Below are positions 9,765-22,062 of a stretch of DNA of 64,000 nt, piece after piece. Origin of the DNA: Anagrus nilaparvatae (taxonomy: Eukaryota; Arthropoda; Insecta; Hymenoptera; Mymaridae); assembly GCA_022575985.1 (NCBI GenBank), contig JAKSXM010000107.1, positions 1,550,001 to 1,614,000 on the forward strand, written 5' to 3'. The notes beneath the pieces were generated by a model. The model saw nothing but the letters and a program-made list of their open reading frames with translations. It made no database searches and had not been told where the DNA came from. Both the position numbers and the translations under genes were made by a program. Numbering within the stretch: position 1 is the first letter of the stretch; each line of letters begins with the position of its first letter.

Positions 9765-10403
9765 AACTTCTTCCTCCAGTTCCATGTTTAAAAATGCCCA
9801 TTTGATGTCTATTGTCGAAAACCATTTCGCTTTTCCCATTCTTGTTACCAATTCTTCTATGGTTGGTGGTTGATGGGTATCTCCTTCCATTCAACTATTT
9901 ATTAGCCGGGCATCCAAGCATAGTCTGATAGAACCATCCTTCTTTTCTTGCACTACCAATGGATTGACATAATCGGTTAGGCTTTTTTTGATGACTCCTT
10001 TTTCTAGCATTTCCTTTATATATATTATGGCTTGTGGCATATGTATATCCGGAATTAGATACATTGGTCCCTTATATGGTCTTTTGTCCACCATGTTAAT
10101 TTTAACCTTTTCCGCCTTGATTGCACCTAGCCCTTCATTGAATATTCTTGGGAATTCTCCCACCAATTTTCTGATATCTTCTTCCAGTTTTGCTTCGATT
10201 TGATACAATAGTTTTTCTTGTACGAACTTAATCTTCGTTCCTTTAATTATTACTGATTGATCTATTATATCAATCTTCGCTTTAACTTCCTTCAGTAAGT
10301 TAATTCCGATTATCATATCGTTGTTCATCCATGGGACTACTAAAAATATCCATGATAGCATTTTATCCTTTAGTTTTATATTTAGATGTGCTTGCTCCTT
10401 TAT
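9765..10403 (-). pseudogene. Truncated pol: end of protease and start of reverse transcriptase
   Basis: The minus-strand frame from 10409 to 9891 encodes the protease C-terminal half (WIFLVVPWMNNDMIIGINLL, with the gypsy-type IIG motif), a linker, and the RT start (VVQEKKDGSIRLCLDARLIN, the palm entry block). An in-frame TAG follows. Beyond it, in the same frame, come PPTIEELV and KWFSTIDIKWAF, which contain the first catalytic Asp block (FSTID). The frame then enters the 3' LTR at 9764. RT motifs B and C (YxDD), RNase H and integrase are gone. The purine run 'ggaggaagaagt' beside the LTR could act as a polypurine tract. Confidence 0.75.
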
Positions 10404-10675
10404 TAACATGGAACATGTTTATAGGGAGGGGGTACTTCAAAACTGGAAAATTAAGGGGGAGGTCAAATACACGGTCTTTGTGAAACAGAAGTAGTGAAAG
10501 TAGAAGAGCGCCAAAATAATTCAAAAATTTCTATGCTAGTGCTTATGGTGCTCTTTTAGTGGGCGTGGTTTCACTACTTCTATTTCACAAAGAGCGAGTA
10601 TGTCCTTTTTAAGGGGGGGGGACAAATTTGTCCTTTTTAAGGGGGGGGGGTCAAATGGGACTTAGAATATTTTCG

Positions 10676-13600
10676 ATTTAAGGGCCTTTGGTGCAGAAGT
10701 ACTTAGGAAGCATTGGTGCAGAAGTAACTAGGGACCTATGGTGCAGAACTTCCTAAAGGCCTTTGGTACAGAAGTACCTAGGGACCTATGGTGCAGAAGT
10801 CTCTAAAGACCTTTGGTGCAGAAGTACCTAGGGAACTATGGTGCAGAAGTACTTAGGAAGCATTGGTGTAGGAGTACGTAGGGACCTATGGTGCAGAAGT
10901 ACCTAAGGACCTATGGTGCTGAACCCCCTAAAGGCCTTTGGTACAGAAGTACCTAAAAACCTTTGGTGCAGAAGTACTTAGGAAGCATTGGTGTAGAAGT
11001 ACCTAGGGACCTATGGTGCAGAAGTCTCTAAAGACCTTTGGTGCAGAAGTACTTAGGAAGCATTGGTGTAGAAGTACCTAGGGACCTATGGCGCAGAAGT
11101 CCCTAAAGACCTTTGGTGCAGAAGTACCTAGTGAGCATTGGTGCAGAAGTCCCTAAAGACCTTTGGTGCAGAAGTACCTAAAGACCTTTGGTGCAGAAGT
11201 ACCTAAAAACCTTTGGTGCAGAAGTACTTAGGAAGCATTGGTGTAGAAGTACCTAGGGACCTATGGTGCAGAAGTCCCTAAAGACCTTTGGTGCAGAAGT
11301 ACTTAGGGAGCATTGGTGCAAAAGTCCCTAAAGACCTTTGGTGCAGAAGTACCTAAAGACCTTTGGTGCAGAAGTACCTAGGGACCTATGGTGCAGAACC
11401 CCCTAAAGGCCTTTGGTACAGAAGTACCTAGGGACCTATGGTGCAGAAGTCTCTAAAGACCTTTGGTGCAGAAGTACCTAGGGACCTATGGTGCAGAAGT
11501 CTATAAAGACCTTTGGTGCAGAAGTACTTAGGAAGCATTGGTGTAGAAGTACCTAGGGACCTATGGTGCAGAAGTCCCTAAAGACCTTTGGTGCAGAAGT
11601 ACTTAGGGAGCATTGGTGCATAAGTCCCTAAAGACCTTTGGTGCAGAAGTACCTGAAGACATTTGGTGCAGAAGTACCTAAAAACCTTTGGTGCAGAAGT
11701 ACTTAGGAAGCATTGGTTTAGAAGTACCTAGGGACCTATGGTGCAGAAGTCCCTAAAGATCTTTGGTGCAGAAGTACTTAGGGAGCATTGGTGCAAAAGT
11801 CCCTAAAGACCTTTGGTGCAGAAGTACCTAAAGACCTTTGGTGCAGAAGTACCTAAAAACCTTTGGTGCAGAAGTACTTAGGAAGCATTGGTGTAGAAGT
11901 ACCTAGGGACCTATGGTGCAGAAGTCCCTAAAGACCTTTGGTGCAGAAGTACTTAGGGAGCATTGGTGCAGAAGTCCCTAAAGACCTTTGGTGCAGAATT
12001 ACCTAAAGACCTTTGGTGCAGAAGTACCTAGGGACCTATGGTGCAGAAGTCCCTAAAGACCTTTGGTGCAGAAGTACTTAGGGAGCATTGGTTCAGAAGT
12101 CCCTAAAGGCCTTTGGTACAGAAGTACCTAGGGACCTATGGTGCAGAAGTCTCTAAAGACCTTTGGTGCAGAAGTACCTAAAGACCTTTGGTGCAGAAGT
12201 ACCTAAAAACCTTTGGTGCAGAAGTACTTAGGAAGCATTGGTGTAGAAGTACCTAGGGACCTATGGTGCAGAAGTCCCTAAAGACCTTTGGTGCAGAAGT
12301 ACTTAGGGAGCATTGGTGCAAAAGTCCCAAAAGACCTTTGGTGCAGAAGTACCTAAAGACCTTTGGTGCAGAAGTACCTAGGGACCTATGGTGTAGAACC
12401 CCCTAAAGGCCTTTGGTACAGAAGTACCTAGGGACCTATGGTGCAGAAGTCTCTAAAGACCTTTGGTGCAGAAGTACCTAGGGACCTATGGTGCAGAAGT
12501 CTCTAAAGACCTTTGGTGCAGAAGTACTTAGGAAGCATTGGTGTAGAAGTACCTAGGGACCTATGGTGCAGAAGTCCCTAAAGACCTTTGGTGCAGAAGT
12601 ACTTAGGGAGCATTGGTGCATAAGTCCCTAAAGACCTTTGGTGCAGAAGTACCTGAAGACATTTGGTGCAGAAGTACCTAAAAACCTTTGGTGCAGAAGT
12701 ACTTAGGAAGCATTGGTTTAGAAGTACCTAGGGACCTATGGTGCAGAAGTCCCTAAAGACCTTTGGTGCAGAAGTACTTAGGGAGCATTGGTGCATAAGT
12801 CCCTAAAGACCTTTGGTGCAGAAGTACCTGAAGACATTTGGTGCAGAAGTACCTAAAAACCTTTGGTGCAGAAGTACTTAGGAAGCATTGGTTTAGAAGT
12901 ACCTAGGGACCTATGGTGCAGAAGTCCCTAAAGATCTTTGGTGCAGAAGTACTTAGGGAGCATTGGTGCAAAAGTCCCTAAAGACCTTTGGTACAGAAGT
13001 ACCTAAAGACCTTTGGTGCAGAAGTACCTAAAAACCTTTGGTGCAGAAGTACTTAGGAAGCATTGGTGTAGAAGTACCTAGGGACCTATGGTGCAGAAGT
13101 CCCTAAAGACCTTTGGTGCAGAAGTACTTAGGGAGCATTGGTGCAGAAGTCCCTAAAGACCTTTGGTGCAGAATTACCTAAAGACCTTTGGTGTAGAAGT
13201 ACCTAGGGACCTATGGTGCAGAAGTCCCTAAAGACCTTTGGTGCAGAAGTACTTAGGGAGCATTGGTTCAGAAGTCCCTAAAGGCCTTTGGTACAGAAGT
13301 ACCTAGGGACCTATGGTGCAGAAGTCTCTAAAGACCTTTGGTGCAGAAGTACCTAGGGAACTATGGTGCAGAAGTCTCTAAAGACCTTTGGTGCAGAAGT
13401 ACTTAGGAAGCATTGGTGTAGGAGTACCTAGGGACCTATGGTGCAGAAGTACCTAAGGACCTATGGTGCTGAAGTCTCTAAAGACCTTTGGTGCAGAAGT
13501 ACTTAGGAAGCATTGGTGTAGAAGTACCTAGGGACCTATGGTGCAGAAGTCTCTAAAGACCTTTGGTGCAGAAGTACTTAGGAAGCATTGGTGTAGAAGT

Positions 13601-15854
13601 ACCTAGGGACCTATGGTGCAGAAGTCCCTAAAGACCTTTGGTGCAGAAGTACTTAGGGAGCATTGGTGCATAAGTCCCTAAAGACCTTTGGTGCAGAAGT
13701 ACCTGAAGACATTTGGTGCAGAAGTACCTAAAAACCTTTGGTGCAGAAGTACTTAGGAAGCATTGGTTTAGAAGTACCTAGGGACCTATGGTGCAGAAGT
13801 CCCTAAAGATCTTTGGTGCAGAAGTACTTAGGGAGCATTGGTGCAAAAGTCCCTAAAGACCTTTGGTACAGAAGTACCTAAAGACCTTTGGTGCAGAAGT
13901 ACCTAAAAACCTTTGGTGCAGAAGTACTTAGGAAGCATTGGTGTAGAAGTACCTAGGGACCTATGGTGCAGAAGTCCCTAAAGACCTTTGGTGCAGAAGT
14001 ACTTAGGGAGCATTGGTGCAGAAGTCCCTAAAGACCTTTGGTGCAGAATTACCTAAAGACCTTTGGTGTAGAAGTACCTAGGGACCTATGGTGCAGAAGT
14101 CCCTAAAGACCTTTGGTGCAGAAGTACTTAGGGAGCATTGGTTCAGAAAACCCTAAAGGCCTTTGGTACAGAAGTACCTAGGGACCTATGGTGCAGAAGT
14201 CTCTAAAGACCTTTGGTGCAGAAGTACCTAGGGAACTATGGTGCAGAAGTCTCTAAAGACCTTTGGTGCAGAAGTACTTAGGAAGCATTGGTGTAGGAGT
14301 ACCTAGGGACCTATGGTGCAGAAGTACCTAAGGACCTATGGTGCTGAAGTCTCTAAAGACCTTTGGTGCAGAAGTACTTAGGAAGCATTGGTGTAGAAGT
14401 ACCTAGGGACCTATGGTGCAGAAGTCTCTAAAGACCTTTGGTGCAGAAGTACTTAGGAAGCATTGGTGTAGAAGTACCTAGGGACCTATGGTGCAGAAGT
14501 CCCTAAAGACCTTTGGTGCAGAAGTACCTAGGGAGCATTGGTGCAGAAGTCCCTAAAGACCTTTGGTGCAGAAGTACCTAAAGACCTTTGTTGCAGAAGT
14601 ACCTAAAAACCTTTGGTGCAGAAGTACTTAGGAAGCATTGGTGTAGAAGTACCTAGGGACCTATGGTGCAGAAGTCCCTAAAGACCTTTGGTGCAGAAGT
14701 ACTTAGGGAGCATTGGTGCAGAAGTCCCTAAAGACCTTTGGTGCAGAATTACCTAAAGACCTTTGGTGCAGAAGTACCTAGGGACCTATGGTGCAGAAGT
14801 CCCTAAAGACCTTTGGTGCAGAAGTACTTAGGGAGCATTGGTTCAGAAGTCCCTAAAGGCCTTTGGTACAGAAGTACCTAGGGACCTATGGTGCAGAAGT
14901 CTCTAAAGACCTTTGGTGCAGAAGTACCTAAAGACCTTTGGTGCAGAAGTACCTAAAAACCTTTGGTGCAGAAGTACTTAGGAAGCATTGGTGTAGAAGT
15001 ACCTAGGGACCTATGGTGCAGAAGTCCCTAAAGACCTTTGGTGCAGAAGTACTTAGGGAGCATTGGTGCAAAAGTCCCAAAAGACCTTTGGTGCAGAAGT
15101 ACCTAAAGACCTTTGGTGCAGAAGTACCTAGGGACCTATGGTGCAGAACCCCCTAAAGGCCTTTGGTACAGAAGTACCTAGGGACCTATGGTGCAGAAGT
15201 CTCTAAAGACCTTTGGTGCAGAAGTACCTAGGGACCTATGGTGCAGAAGTCTCTAAAGACCTTTGGTGCAGAAGTACTTAGGAAGCATTGGTGTAGAAGT
15301 ACCTAGGGACCTATGGTGCAGAAGTCCCTAAAGACCTTTGGTGCAGAAGTACTTAGGGAGCATTGGTGCATAAGTCCCTAAAGACCTTTGGTGCAGAAGT
15401 ACCTGAAGACATTTGGTGCAGAAGTACCTAAAAACCTTTGGTGCAGAAGTACTTAGGAAGCATTGGTTTAGAAGTACCTAGGGACCTATGGTGCAGAAGT
15501 CCCTAAAGATCTTTGGTGCAGAAGTACTTAGGGAGCATTGGTTCAGAAGTCCCTAAAGGCCTTTGGTACAGAAGTACCTAGGGACCTATGGTGCAGAAGT
15601 CCCTAAAGACCTTTGGTGCAGAAGTACTTAGGGAGCATTGGTGCAAAAGTCCCAAAAGACCTTTGGTGCAGAAGTACCTAAAGACCTTTGGTGCAGAAGT
15701 ACCTAGGGACCTATGGTGCAGAACCCCCTAAAGGCCTTTGGTACAGAAGTACCTAGGGACCTATGGTGCAGAAGTCTCTAAAGACCTTTGGTGCAGAAGT
15801 ACCTAGGGACCTATGGTGCAGAAGTCCCTAAAGACCTTTGGTGCAGAAGTACCT
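10676..15854 (+). repeat. 25-bp satellite array, block 1 (~207 units)
   Basis: The unit is 'ggtgcagaagtacctaaaga' plus 'ccttt', 25 bp. Four main variants alternate: ...acctagggacctat, ...ccctaaagaccttt, ...acttaggaagcatt and ...acctaaaaaccttt. Marker variants recur in the same multi-unit order ('acctgaagacattt', 'gtgctgaag', 'ttgttgcag'), showing higher-order repeats. Because 25 is not a multiple of 3 and every frame has frequent TAG/TAA, the array is not coding. There are no unique spacers. Confidence 0.9.
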
Positions 15855-16203
15855 ACATTGGTCCCTTATATGGTCTTTTGTCCACCATGTTAATTTTAAC
15901 CTTTTCCGCCTTGATTGCACCTAGCCCTTCATTGAATATTCTTGGGAATTCTCCCACCAATTTTCTGATATCTTCTTCCAGTTTTGCTTCGATTTGATAC
16001 AATAGTTTTTCTTGTACGAACTTAATCTTCGTTCCTTTAATTATTACTGATTGATCTATTATATCAATCTTCGCTTTAACTTCCTTCAGTAAGTTAATTC
16101 CGATTATCATATCGTTGTTCATCCATGGGACTACTAAAAATATCCATGATAGCATTTTATCCTTTAGTTTTATATTTAGATGTGCTTGCTCCTTTATTAA
16201 CAT
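15855..16203 (-). pseudogene. Duplicated protease/RT fragment
   Basis: An almost exact copy of 10061-10409 lies at an offset of 5,794 bp. It codes for the same 116-residue protease-tail segment on the minus strand and ends abruptly where the satellite begins at 15854. The left junction shows the shared phrase 'cattggt', also present in the satellite variant 'gcattggtg'. Confidence 0.85.
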
Positions 16204-16477
16204 GGAACATGTTTATAGGGAGGGGGTACTTCAAAACTGGAAAATTAAGGGGGAGGTCAAATACACGGTCTTTGTGAAACAGAAGTAGTGAAAGTAGAAG
16301 AGCGCCAAAATAATTCAAAAATTTCTATGCTAGTGCTTATGGTGCTCTTTTAGTGGGCGTGGTTTCACTACTTCTATTTCACAAAGAGCGAGTATGTCCT
16401 TTTTAAGGGGGGGGGACAAATTTGTCCTTTTTAAGGGGGGGGGGGGTCAAATGGGACTTAGAATATTTTCGATTTAA
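16204..16477 (+). repeat. Duplicated G-rich lead of the satellite element
   Basis: This is the second copy of 10410-10675, differing mainly in poly-G run length (two extra G). It includes the same 'gtgaaacagaagtagtgaaa' hairpin. Confidence 0.8.
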
Positions 16478-19400
16478 GGGCCTTTGGTGCAGAAGTACTT
16501 AGGAAGCATTGGTGCAGAAGTAACTAGGGACCTATGGTGCAGAACTTCCTAAAGGCCTTTGGTACAGAAGTACCTAGGGACCTATGGTGCAGAAGTCTCT
16601 AAAGACCTTTGGTGCAGAAGTACCTAGGGAACTATGGTGCAGAAGTACTTAGGAAGCATTGGTGTAGGAGTACGTAGGGACCTATGGTGCAGAAGTACCT
16701 AAGGACCTATGGTGCTGAACCCCCTAAAGGCCTTTGGTACAGAAGTACCTAAAAACCTTTGGTGCAGAAGTACTTAGGAAGCATTGGTGTAGAAGTACCT
16801 AGGGACCTATGGTGCAGAAGTCTCTAAAGACCTTTGGTGCAGAAGTACTTAGGAAGCATTGGTGTAGAAGTACCTAGGGACCTATGGCGCAGAAGTCCCT
16901 AAAGACCTTTGGTGCAGAAATACCTAGTGAGCATTGGTGCAGAAGTCCCTAAAGACCTTTGGTGCAGAAGTACCTAAAGACCTTTGGTGCAGAAGTACCT
17001 AAAAACCTTTGGTGCAGAAGTACTTAGGAAGCATTGGTGTAGAAGTACCTAGGGACCTATGGTGCAGAAGTCCCTAAAGACCTTTGGTGCAGAAGTACTT
17101 AGGGAGCATTGGTGCAAAAGTCCCTAAAGACCTTTGGTGCAGAAGTACCTAAAGACCTTTGGTGCAGAAGTACCTAGGGACCTATGGTGCAGAACCCCCT
17201 AAAGGCCTTTGGTACAGAAGTACCTAGGGACCTATGGTGCAGAAGTCTCTAAAGACCTTTGGTGCAGAAATACCTAGGGACCTATGGTGCAGAAGTCTAT
17301 AAAGACCTTTGGTGCAAAAGTACTTAGGAAGCATTGGTGTAGAAGTACCTAGGGACCTATGGTGCAGAAGTCCCTAAAGACCTTTGGTGCAGAAGTACTT
17401 AGGAAGCATTGGTGTAGAAGTACCTAGGGACCTATGGTGCAGAAGTCCCTAAAGACCTTTGGTGCAGAAGTACTTAGGGAGCATTGGTGCAGAAGTCCCT
17501 AAAGACCTTTGGTGCAGAATTACCTAAAGACCTTTGGTGCAGAAGTACCTAGGGACCTATGGTGCAGAAGTCCCTAAAGACCTTTGGTGCAGAAGTACTT
17601 AGGGAGCATTGGTTCAGAAGTCCCTAAAGGCCTTTGGTACAGAAGTACCTAGGGACCTATGGTGCAGAAGTCTCTAAAGACCTTTGGTGCAGAAGTACCT
17701 AAAGACCTTTGGTGCAGAAGTACCTAAAAACCTTTGGTGCAGAAGTACTTAGGAAGCATTGGTGTAGAAGTACCTAGGGACCTATGGTGCAGAAGTCCCT
17801 AAAGACCTTTGGTGCAGAAGTACTTAGGGAGCATTGGTGCAAAAGTCCCAAAAGACCTTTGGTGCAGAAGTACCTAAAGACCTTTGGTGCAGAAGTACCT
17901 AGGGACCTATGGTGCAGAACCCCCTAAAGGCCTTTGGTACAGAAGTACCTAGGGACCTATGGTGCAGAAGTCTCTAAAGACCTTTGGTGCAGAAGTACCT
18001 AGGGACCTATGGTGCAGAAGTCTCTAAAGACCTTTGGTGCAGAAGTACTTAGGAAGCATTGGTGTAGAAGTACCTAGGGACCTATGGCGCAGAAGTCCCT
18101 AAAGACCTTTGGTGCAGAAGTACTTAGGGAGCATTGGTGCATAAGTCCCTAAAGACCTTTGGTGCAGAAGTACCTGAAGACATTTGGTGCAGAAGTACCT
18201 AAAAACCTTTGGTGCAGAAGTACTTAGGAAGCATTGGTTTAGAAGTACCTAGGGACCTATGGTGCAGAAGTCCCTAAAGACCTTTGGTGCAGAAGTACTT
18301 AGGGAGCATTGGTTCAGAAGTCCCTAAAGGCCTTTGGTACAGAAGTACCTAGGGACCTATGGTGCAGAAGTCTCTAAAGACCTTTGGTGCAGAAGTACCT
18401 AGGGAACTATGGTGCAGAAGTCTCTAAAGACCTTTGGTGCAGAAGTACTTAGGAAGCATTGGTGTAGGAGTACCTAGGGACCTATGGTGCAGAAGTACCT
18501 AAGGACCTATGGTGCTGAAGTCTCTAAAGACCTTTGGTGCAGAAGTACTTAGGAAGCATTGGTGTAGAAGTACCTAGGGACCTATGGTGCAGAAGTCTCT
18601 AAAGACCTTTGGTGCAGAAGTACTTAGGTAGCATTGGTGTAGAAGTACCTAGGGACCTATGGTGCAGAAGTCCCTAAAGACCTTTGGTGCAGAAGTACCT
18701 AGGGAGCATTGGTGCAGAAGTCCCTAAAGACCTTTGGTGCAGAAGTACCTAAAGACCTTTGTTGCAGAAGTACCTAAAAACCTTTGGTGCAGAAGTACTT
18801 AGGAAGCATTGGTGTAGAAGTACCTAGGGACCTATGGTGCAGAAGTCCCTAAAGACCTTTGGTGCAGAAGTACTTATGGAGCATTGGTGCAGAAGTCCCT
18901 AAAGACCTTTGGTGCAGAATTACCTAAAGACCTTTGGTGCAGAAGTACCTAGGGACCTATGGTGCAGAAGTCCCTAAAGACCTTTGGTGCAGAAGTACTT
19001 AGGGAGCATTGGTTCAGAAGTCCCTAAAGGCCTTTGGTACAGAAGTACCTAGGGACCTATGGTGCAGAAGTCTCTAAAGACCTTTGGTGCAGAAGTACCT
19101 AAAGACCTTTGGTGCAGAAGTACCTAAAAACCTTTGGTGCAGAAGTACTTAGGAAGCATTGGTGTAGAAGTACCTAGGGACCTATGGTGCAGAAGTCCCT
19201 AAAGACCTTTGGTGCAGAAGTACTTAGGGAGCATTGGTGCAAAAGTCCCAAAAGACCTTTGGTGCAGAAGTACCTAAAGACCTTTGGTGCAGAAGTACCT
19301 AGGGACCTATGGTGCAGAACCCCCTAAAGGCCTTTGGTACAGAAGTACCTAGGGACCTATGGTGCAGAAGTCTCTAAAGACCTTTGGTGCAGAAGTACCT

Positions 19401-21616
19401 AGGGACCTATGGTGCAGAAGTCTCTAAAGACCTTTGGTGCAGAAGTACTTAGGAAGCATTGGTGTAGAAGTACCTAGGGACCTATGGTGCAGAAGTCCCT
19501 AAAGACCTTTGGTGCAGAAGTACTTAGGGAGCATTGGTGCATAAGTCCCTAAAGACCTTTGGTGCAGAAGTACCTGAAGACATTTGGTGCAGAAGTACCT
19601 AAAAACCTTTGGTGCAGAAGTACTTAGGAAGCATTGGTTTAGAAGTACCTAGGGACCTATGGTGCAGAAGTCCCTAAAGATCTTTGGTGCAGAAGTACTT
19701 AGGGAGCATTGGTTCAGAAGTCCCTAAAGGCCTTTGGTACAGAAGTACCTAGGGACCTATGGTGCAGAAGTCTCTAAAGACCTTTGGTGCAGAAGTACCT
19801 AAAGACCTTTGGTGCAGAAGTACCTAAAAACCTTTGGTGCAGAAGTACTTAGGAAGCATTGGTGTAGAAGTATCTAGGGACCTATGGTGCAGAAGTCCCT
19901 AAAGACCTTTGGTGCAGAAGTACTTAGGGAGCATTGGTGCAAAAGTCCCAAAAGACCTTTGGTGCAGAAGTACCTAAAGACCTTTGGTGCAGAAGTACCT
20001 AGGGACCTATGGTGCAGAACCCCCTAAAGGCCTTTGGTTCAGAAGTACCTAGGGACCTATGGTGCAGAAGTCTCTAAAGACCTTTGGTGCAGAAGTACCT
20101 AGGGACCTATGGTGCAGAAGTCTCTAAAGACCTTTGGTGCAGAAGTACTTAGGAAGCATTGGTGTAGAAGTACCTAGGGACCTATGGTGCAGAAGTCCCT
20201 AAAGACCTTTGGTGCAGAAGTACTTAGGGAGCATTGGTGCATAAGTCCCTAAAGACCTTTGGTGCAGAAGTACCTGAAGACATTTGGTGCAGAAGTACCT
20301 AAAAACCTTTGGTGCAGAAGTACTTAGGAAGCATTGGTTTAGAAGTACCTAGGGACCTATGGTGCAGAAGTCCCTAAAGATCTTTGGTGCAGAAGTACTT
20401 AGGGAGCATTGGTGCAAAAGTCCCTAAAGACCTTTGGTGCAGAAGTACCTAAAGACCTTTGGTGCAGAAGTACCTAAAAACCTTTGGTGCAGAAGTACTT
20501 AGGAAGCATTGGTGTAGAAGTACCTAGGGACCTATGGTGCAGAAGTCCCTAAAGACCTTTGGTGCAGAAGTACTTAGGGAGCATTGGTGCAGAAGTCCCT
20601 AAAGACCTTTGGTGCAGAATTACCTAAAGACCTTTGGTGCAGAAGTACCTAGGGACCTATGGTGCAGAAGTCCCTAAAGACCTTTGGTGCAGAAGTACTT
20701 AGGGAGCATTGGTTCAGAAGTCCCTAAAGGCCTTTGGTACAGAAGTACCTAGGGACCTATGGTGCAGAAGTCTCTAAAGACCTTTGGTGCAGAAGTACCT
20801 AGGGAACTATGGTGCAGAAGTCTCTAAAGACCTTTGGTGCAGAAGTACTTAGGAAGCATTGGTGTAGGAGTACCTAGGGACCTATGGTGCAGAAGTACCT
20901 AAGGACCTATGGTGCTGAAGTCTCTAAAGACCTTTGGTGCAGAAGTACTTAGGAAGCATTGGTGTAGAAGTACCTAGGGACCTATGGTGCAGAAGTCTCT
21001 AAAGACCTTTGGTGCAGAAGTACTTAGGAAGCATTGGTGTAGAAGTACCTAGGGACCTATGGTGCAGAAGTCCCTAAAGACCTTTGGTGCAGAAGTACCT
21101 AGGGAGCATTGGTGCAGAAGTCCCTAAAGACCTTTGGTGCAGAAGTACCTAAAGACCTTTGTTGCAGAAGTACCTAAAAACCTTTGGTGCAGAAGTACTT
21201 AGGAAGCATTGGTGTAGAAGTACCTAGGGACCTATGGTGCAGAAGTCCCTAAAGACCTTTGGTGCAGAAGTACTTAGGGAGCATTGGTGCAAAAGTCCCT
21301 AAAGACCTTTGGTGCAGAAGTACCTAAAGACCTTTGGTGCAGAATACCTAAAAACCTTTGGTGCAGAAGTACTTAGGAAGCATTGGTGTAGAAGTACCTA
21401 GGGACCTATGGTGCAGAAGTCTCTAAAGACCTTTGGTGCAGAAGTACCTAGGGTGCAGAAGTCTCTAAAGACCTTTGGTGCAGAAGTACCTAGGGAGCAT
21501 TGGTGCAGAAGTACCTAGGGACCTATGGTGCAGAAGTCCCTAAAGACCTTTGGTGCAGAAGTACCTAGGGACCATTGGTGCAGAAGTCTCTAAAGAACTT
21601 TAGTGCAGAAGTACTT
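16478..21616 (+). repeat. 25-bp satellite array, block 2 (~205 units)
   Basis: Same monomer family as block 1. The first ~0.8 kb aligns with block 1 at the 5.79-kb offset. Further in, the order of variants differs (for example the 'acctgaagacattt' marker sits at other distances, in multiples of 25 bp), so internal rearrangement followed the large duplication. The last units (21420-21616) are degenerate and include one short unit. Confidence 0.9.
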
Positions 21617-21690
21617 GGATATAAATATTGATATTATGAACAGAATAGATACTTTATTATCAGTGTTAGTTATTAGTGAATATGTTCCAT

Positions 21691-22062
21691 GCTCGTTGGT
21701 TGTGTAGTTACACAAACCGGTCATAAGTTTTTTTCTCTGACTGCCACATACTCCTTTTATTATCACATTGCTCACTGGCAATATTCTAACGTCCTCCTTT
21801 TCTCTTAGATTGGATAACAATGCTTTAGAGATTACCGATAATTGAGCACCCGTATCTAATAGTGCCCTCACTAACCTTTTATTTACTAGAACTTCAATCA
21901 TCGGACTCCCTTTTCCTTTTGACTCTTCTACAACGTTCACTTCATACTCCTCAGGTTCAGAGTGTGCGTCTTCTTTATCAGAACTTTTAATGATTTCCTT
22001 TTCCGAATTGACATCTTCCCATTCTGAATCTGAGTTTTGATTTCCTGTATACTTGATTGCTC
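21691..22062 (-). CDS. Retroviral-type aspartic protease, N-terminal half
   Basis: The minus-strand frame contains the acidic lead EEYEVNVVEESKGKGSP, then LVRALLDTGAQLSVIS with the DTGA active site, then NVIIKGVCGSQRKKLMTG. The frame is cut at about 21690 by the satellite element; residues beyond CNYTTNEHG are insertion sequence. The protein would resume at 10409. The frame is open upstream to the end of gag, in the -1 frame relative to it, as in many gag-pro junctions. An A-rich stretch, 'agagaaaaataag', lies at the overlap. Function: cleavage of the Gag-Pol polyprotein, lost here through the insertion. Confidence 0.8.

Larger units (their letters stand above)
10404..21690 (+). mobile_element. 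Satellite-bearing element inserted in the protease gene
   Basis: The left end is 'taacatggaacatgtttata' and the right end 'atatgttccatg', forming short inverted ends. In between are a G-rich lead with a hairpin ('gtgaaacagaagtagtgaaa' near 10481 against 'tttcactacttctatttcac' near 10567) and long arrays of a 25-bp satellite. The whole is interrupted at 15855-16203 by a duplicated piece of the host retroelement. Shorter relatives without the expanded array occur at 23838-24240 and elsewhere, so array size is the variable part. Confidence 0.7.

Noticed and set aside
15788..15997. ORF joining satellite to retroelement sequence
   Set aside because: Starts in the satellite and runs antisense to the duplicated protease/RT fragment. 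An artefact of the duplication joint.
10676..21616. CRISPR-like array
   Set aside because: The 25-bp repeats are back to back with no unique spacers, and the genome is eukaryotic. It is a satellite.
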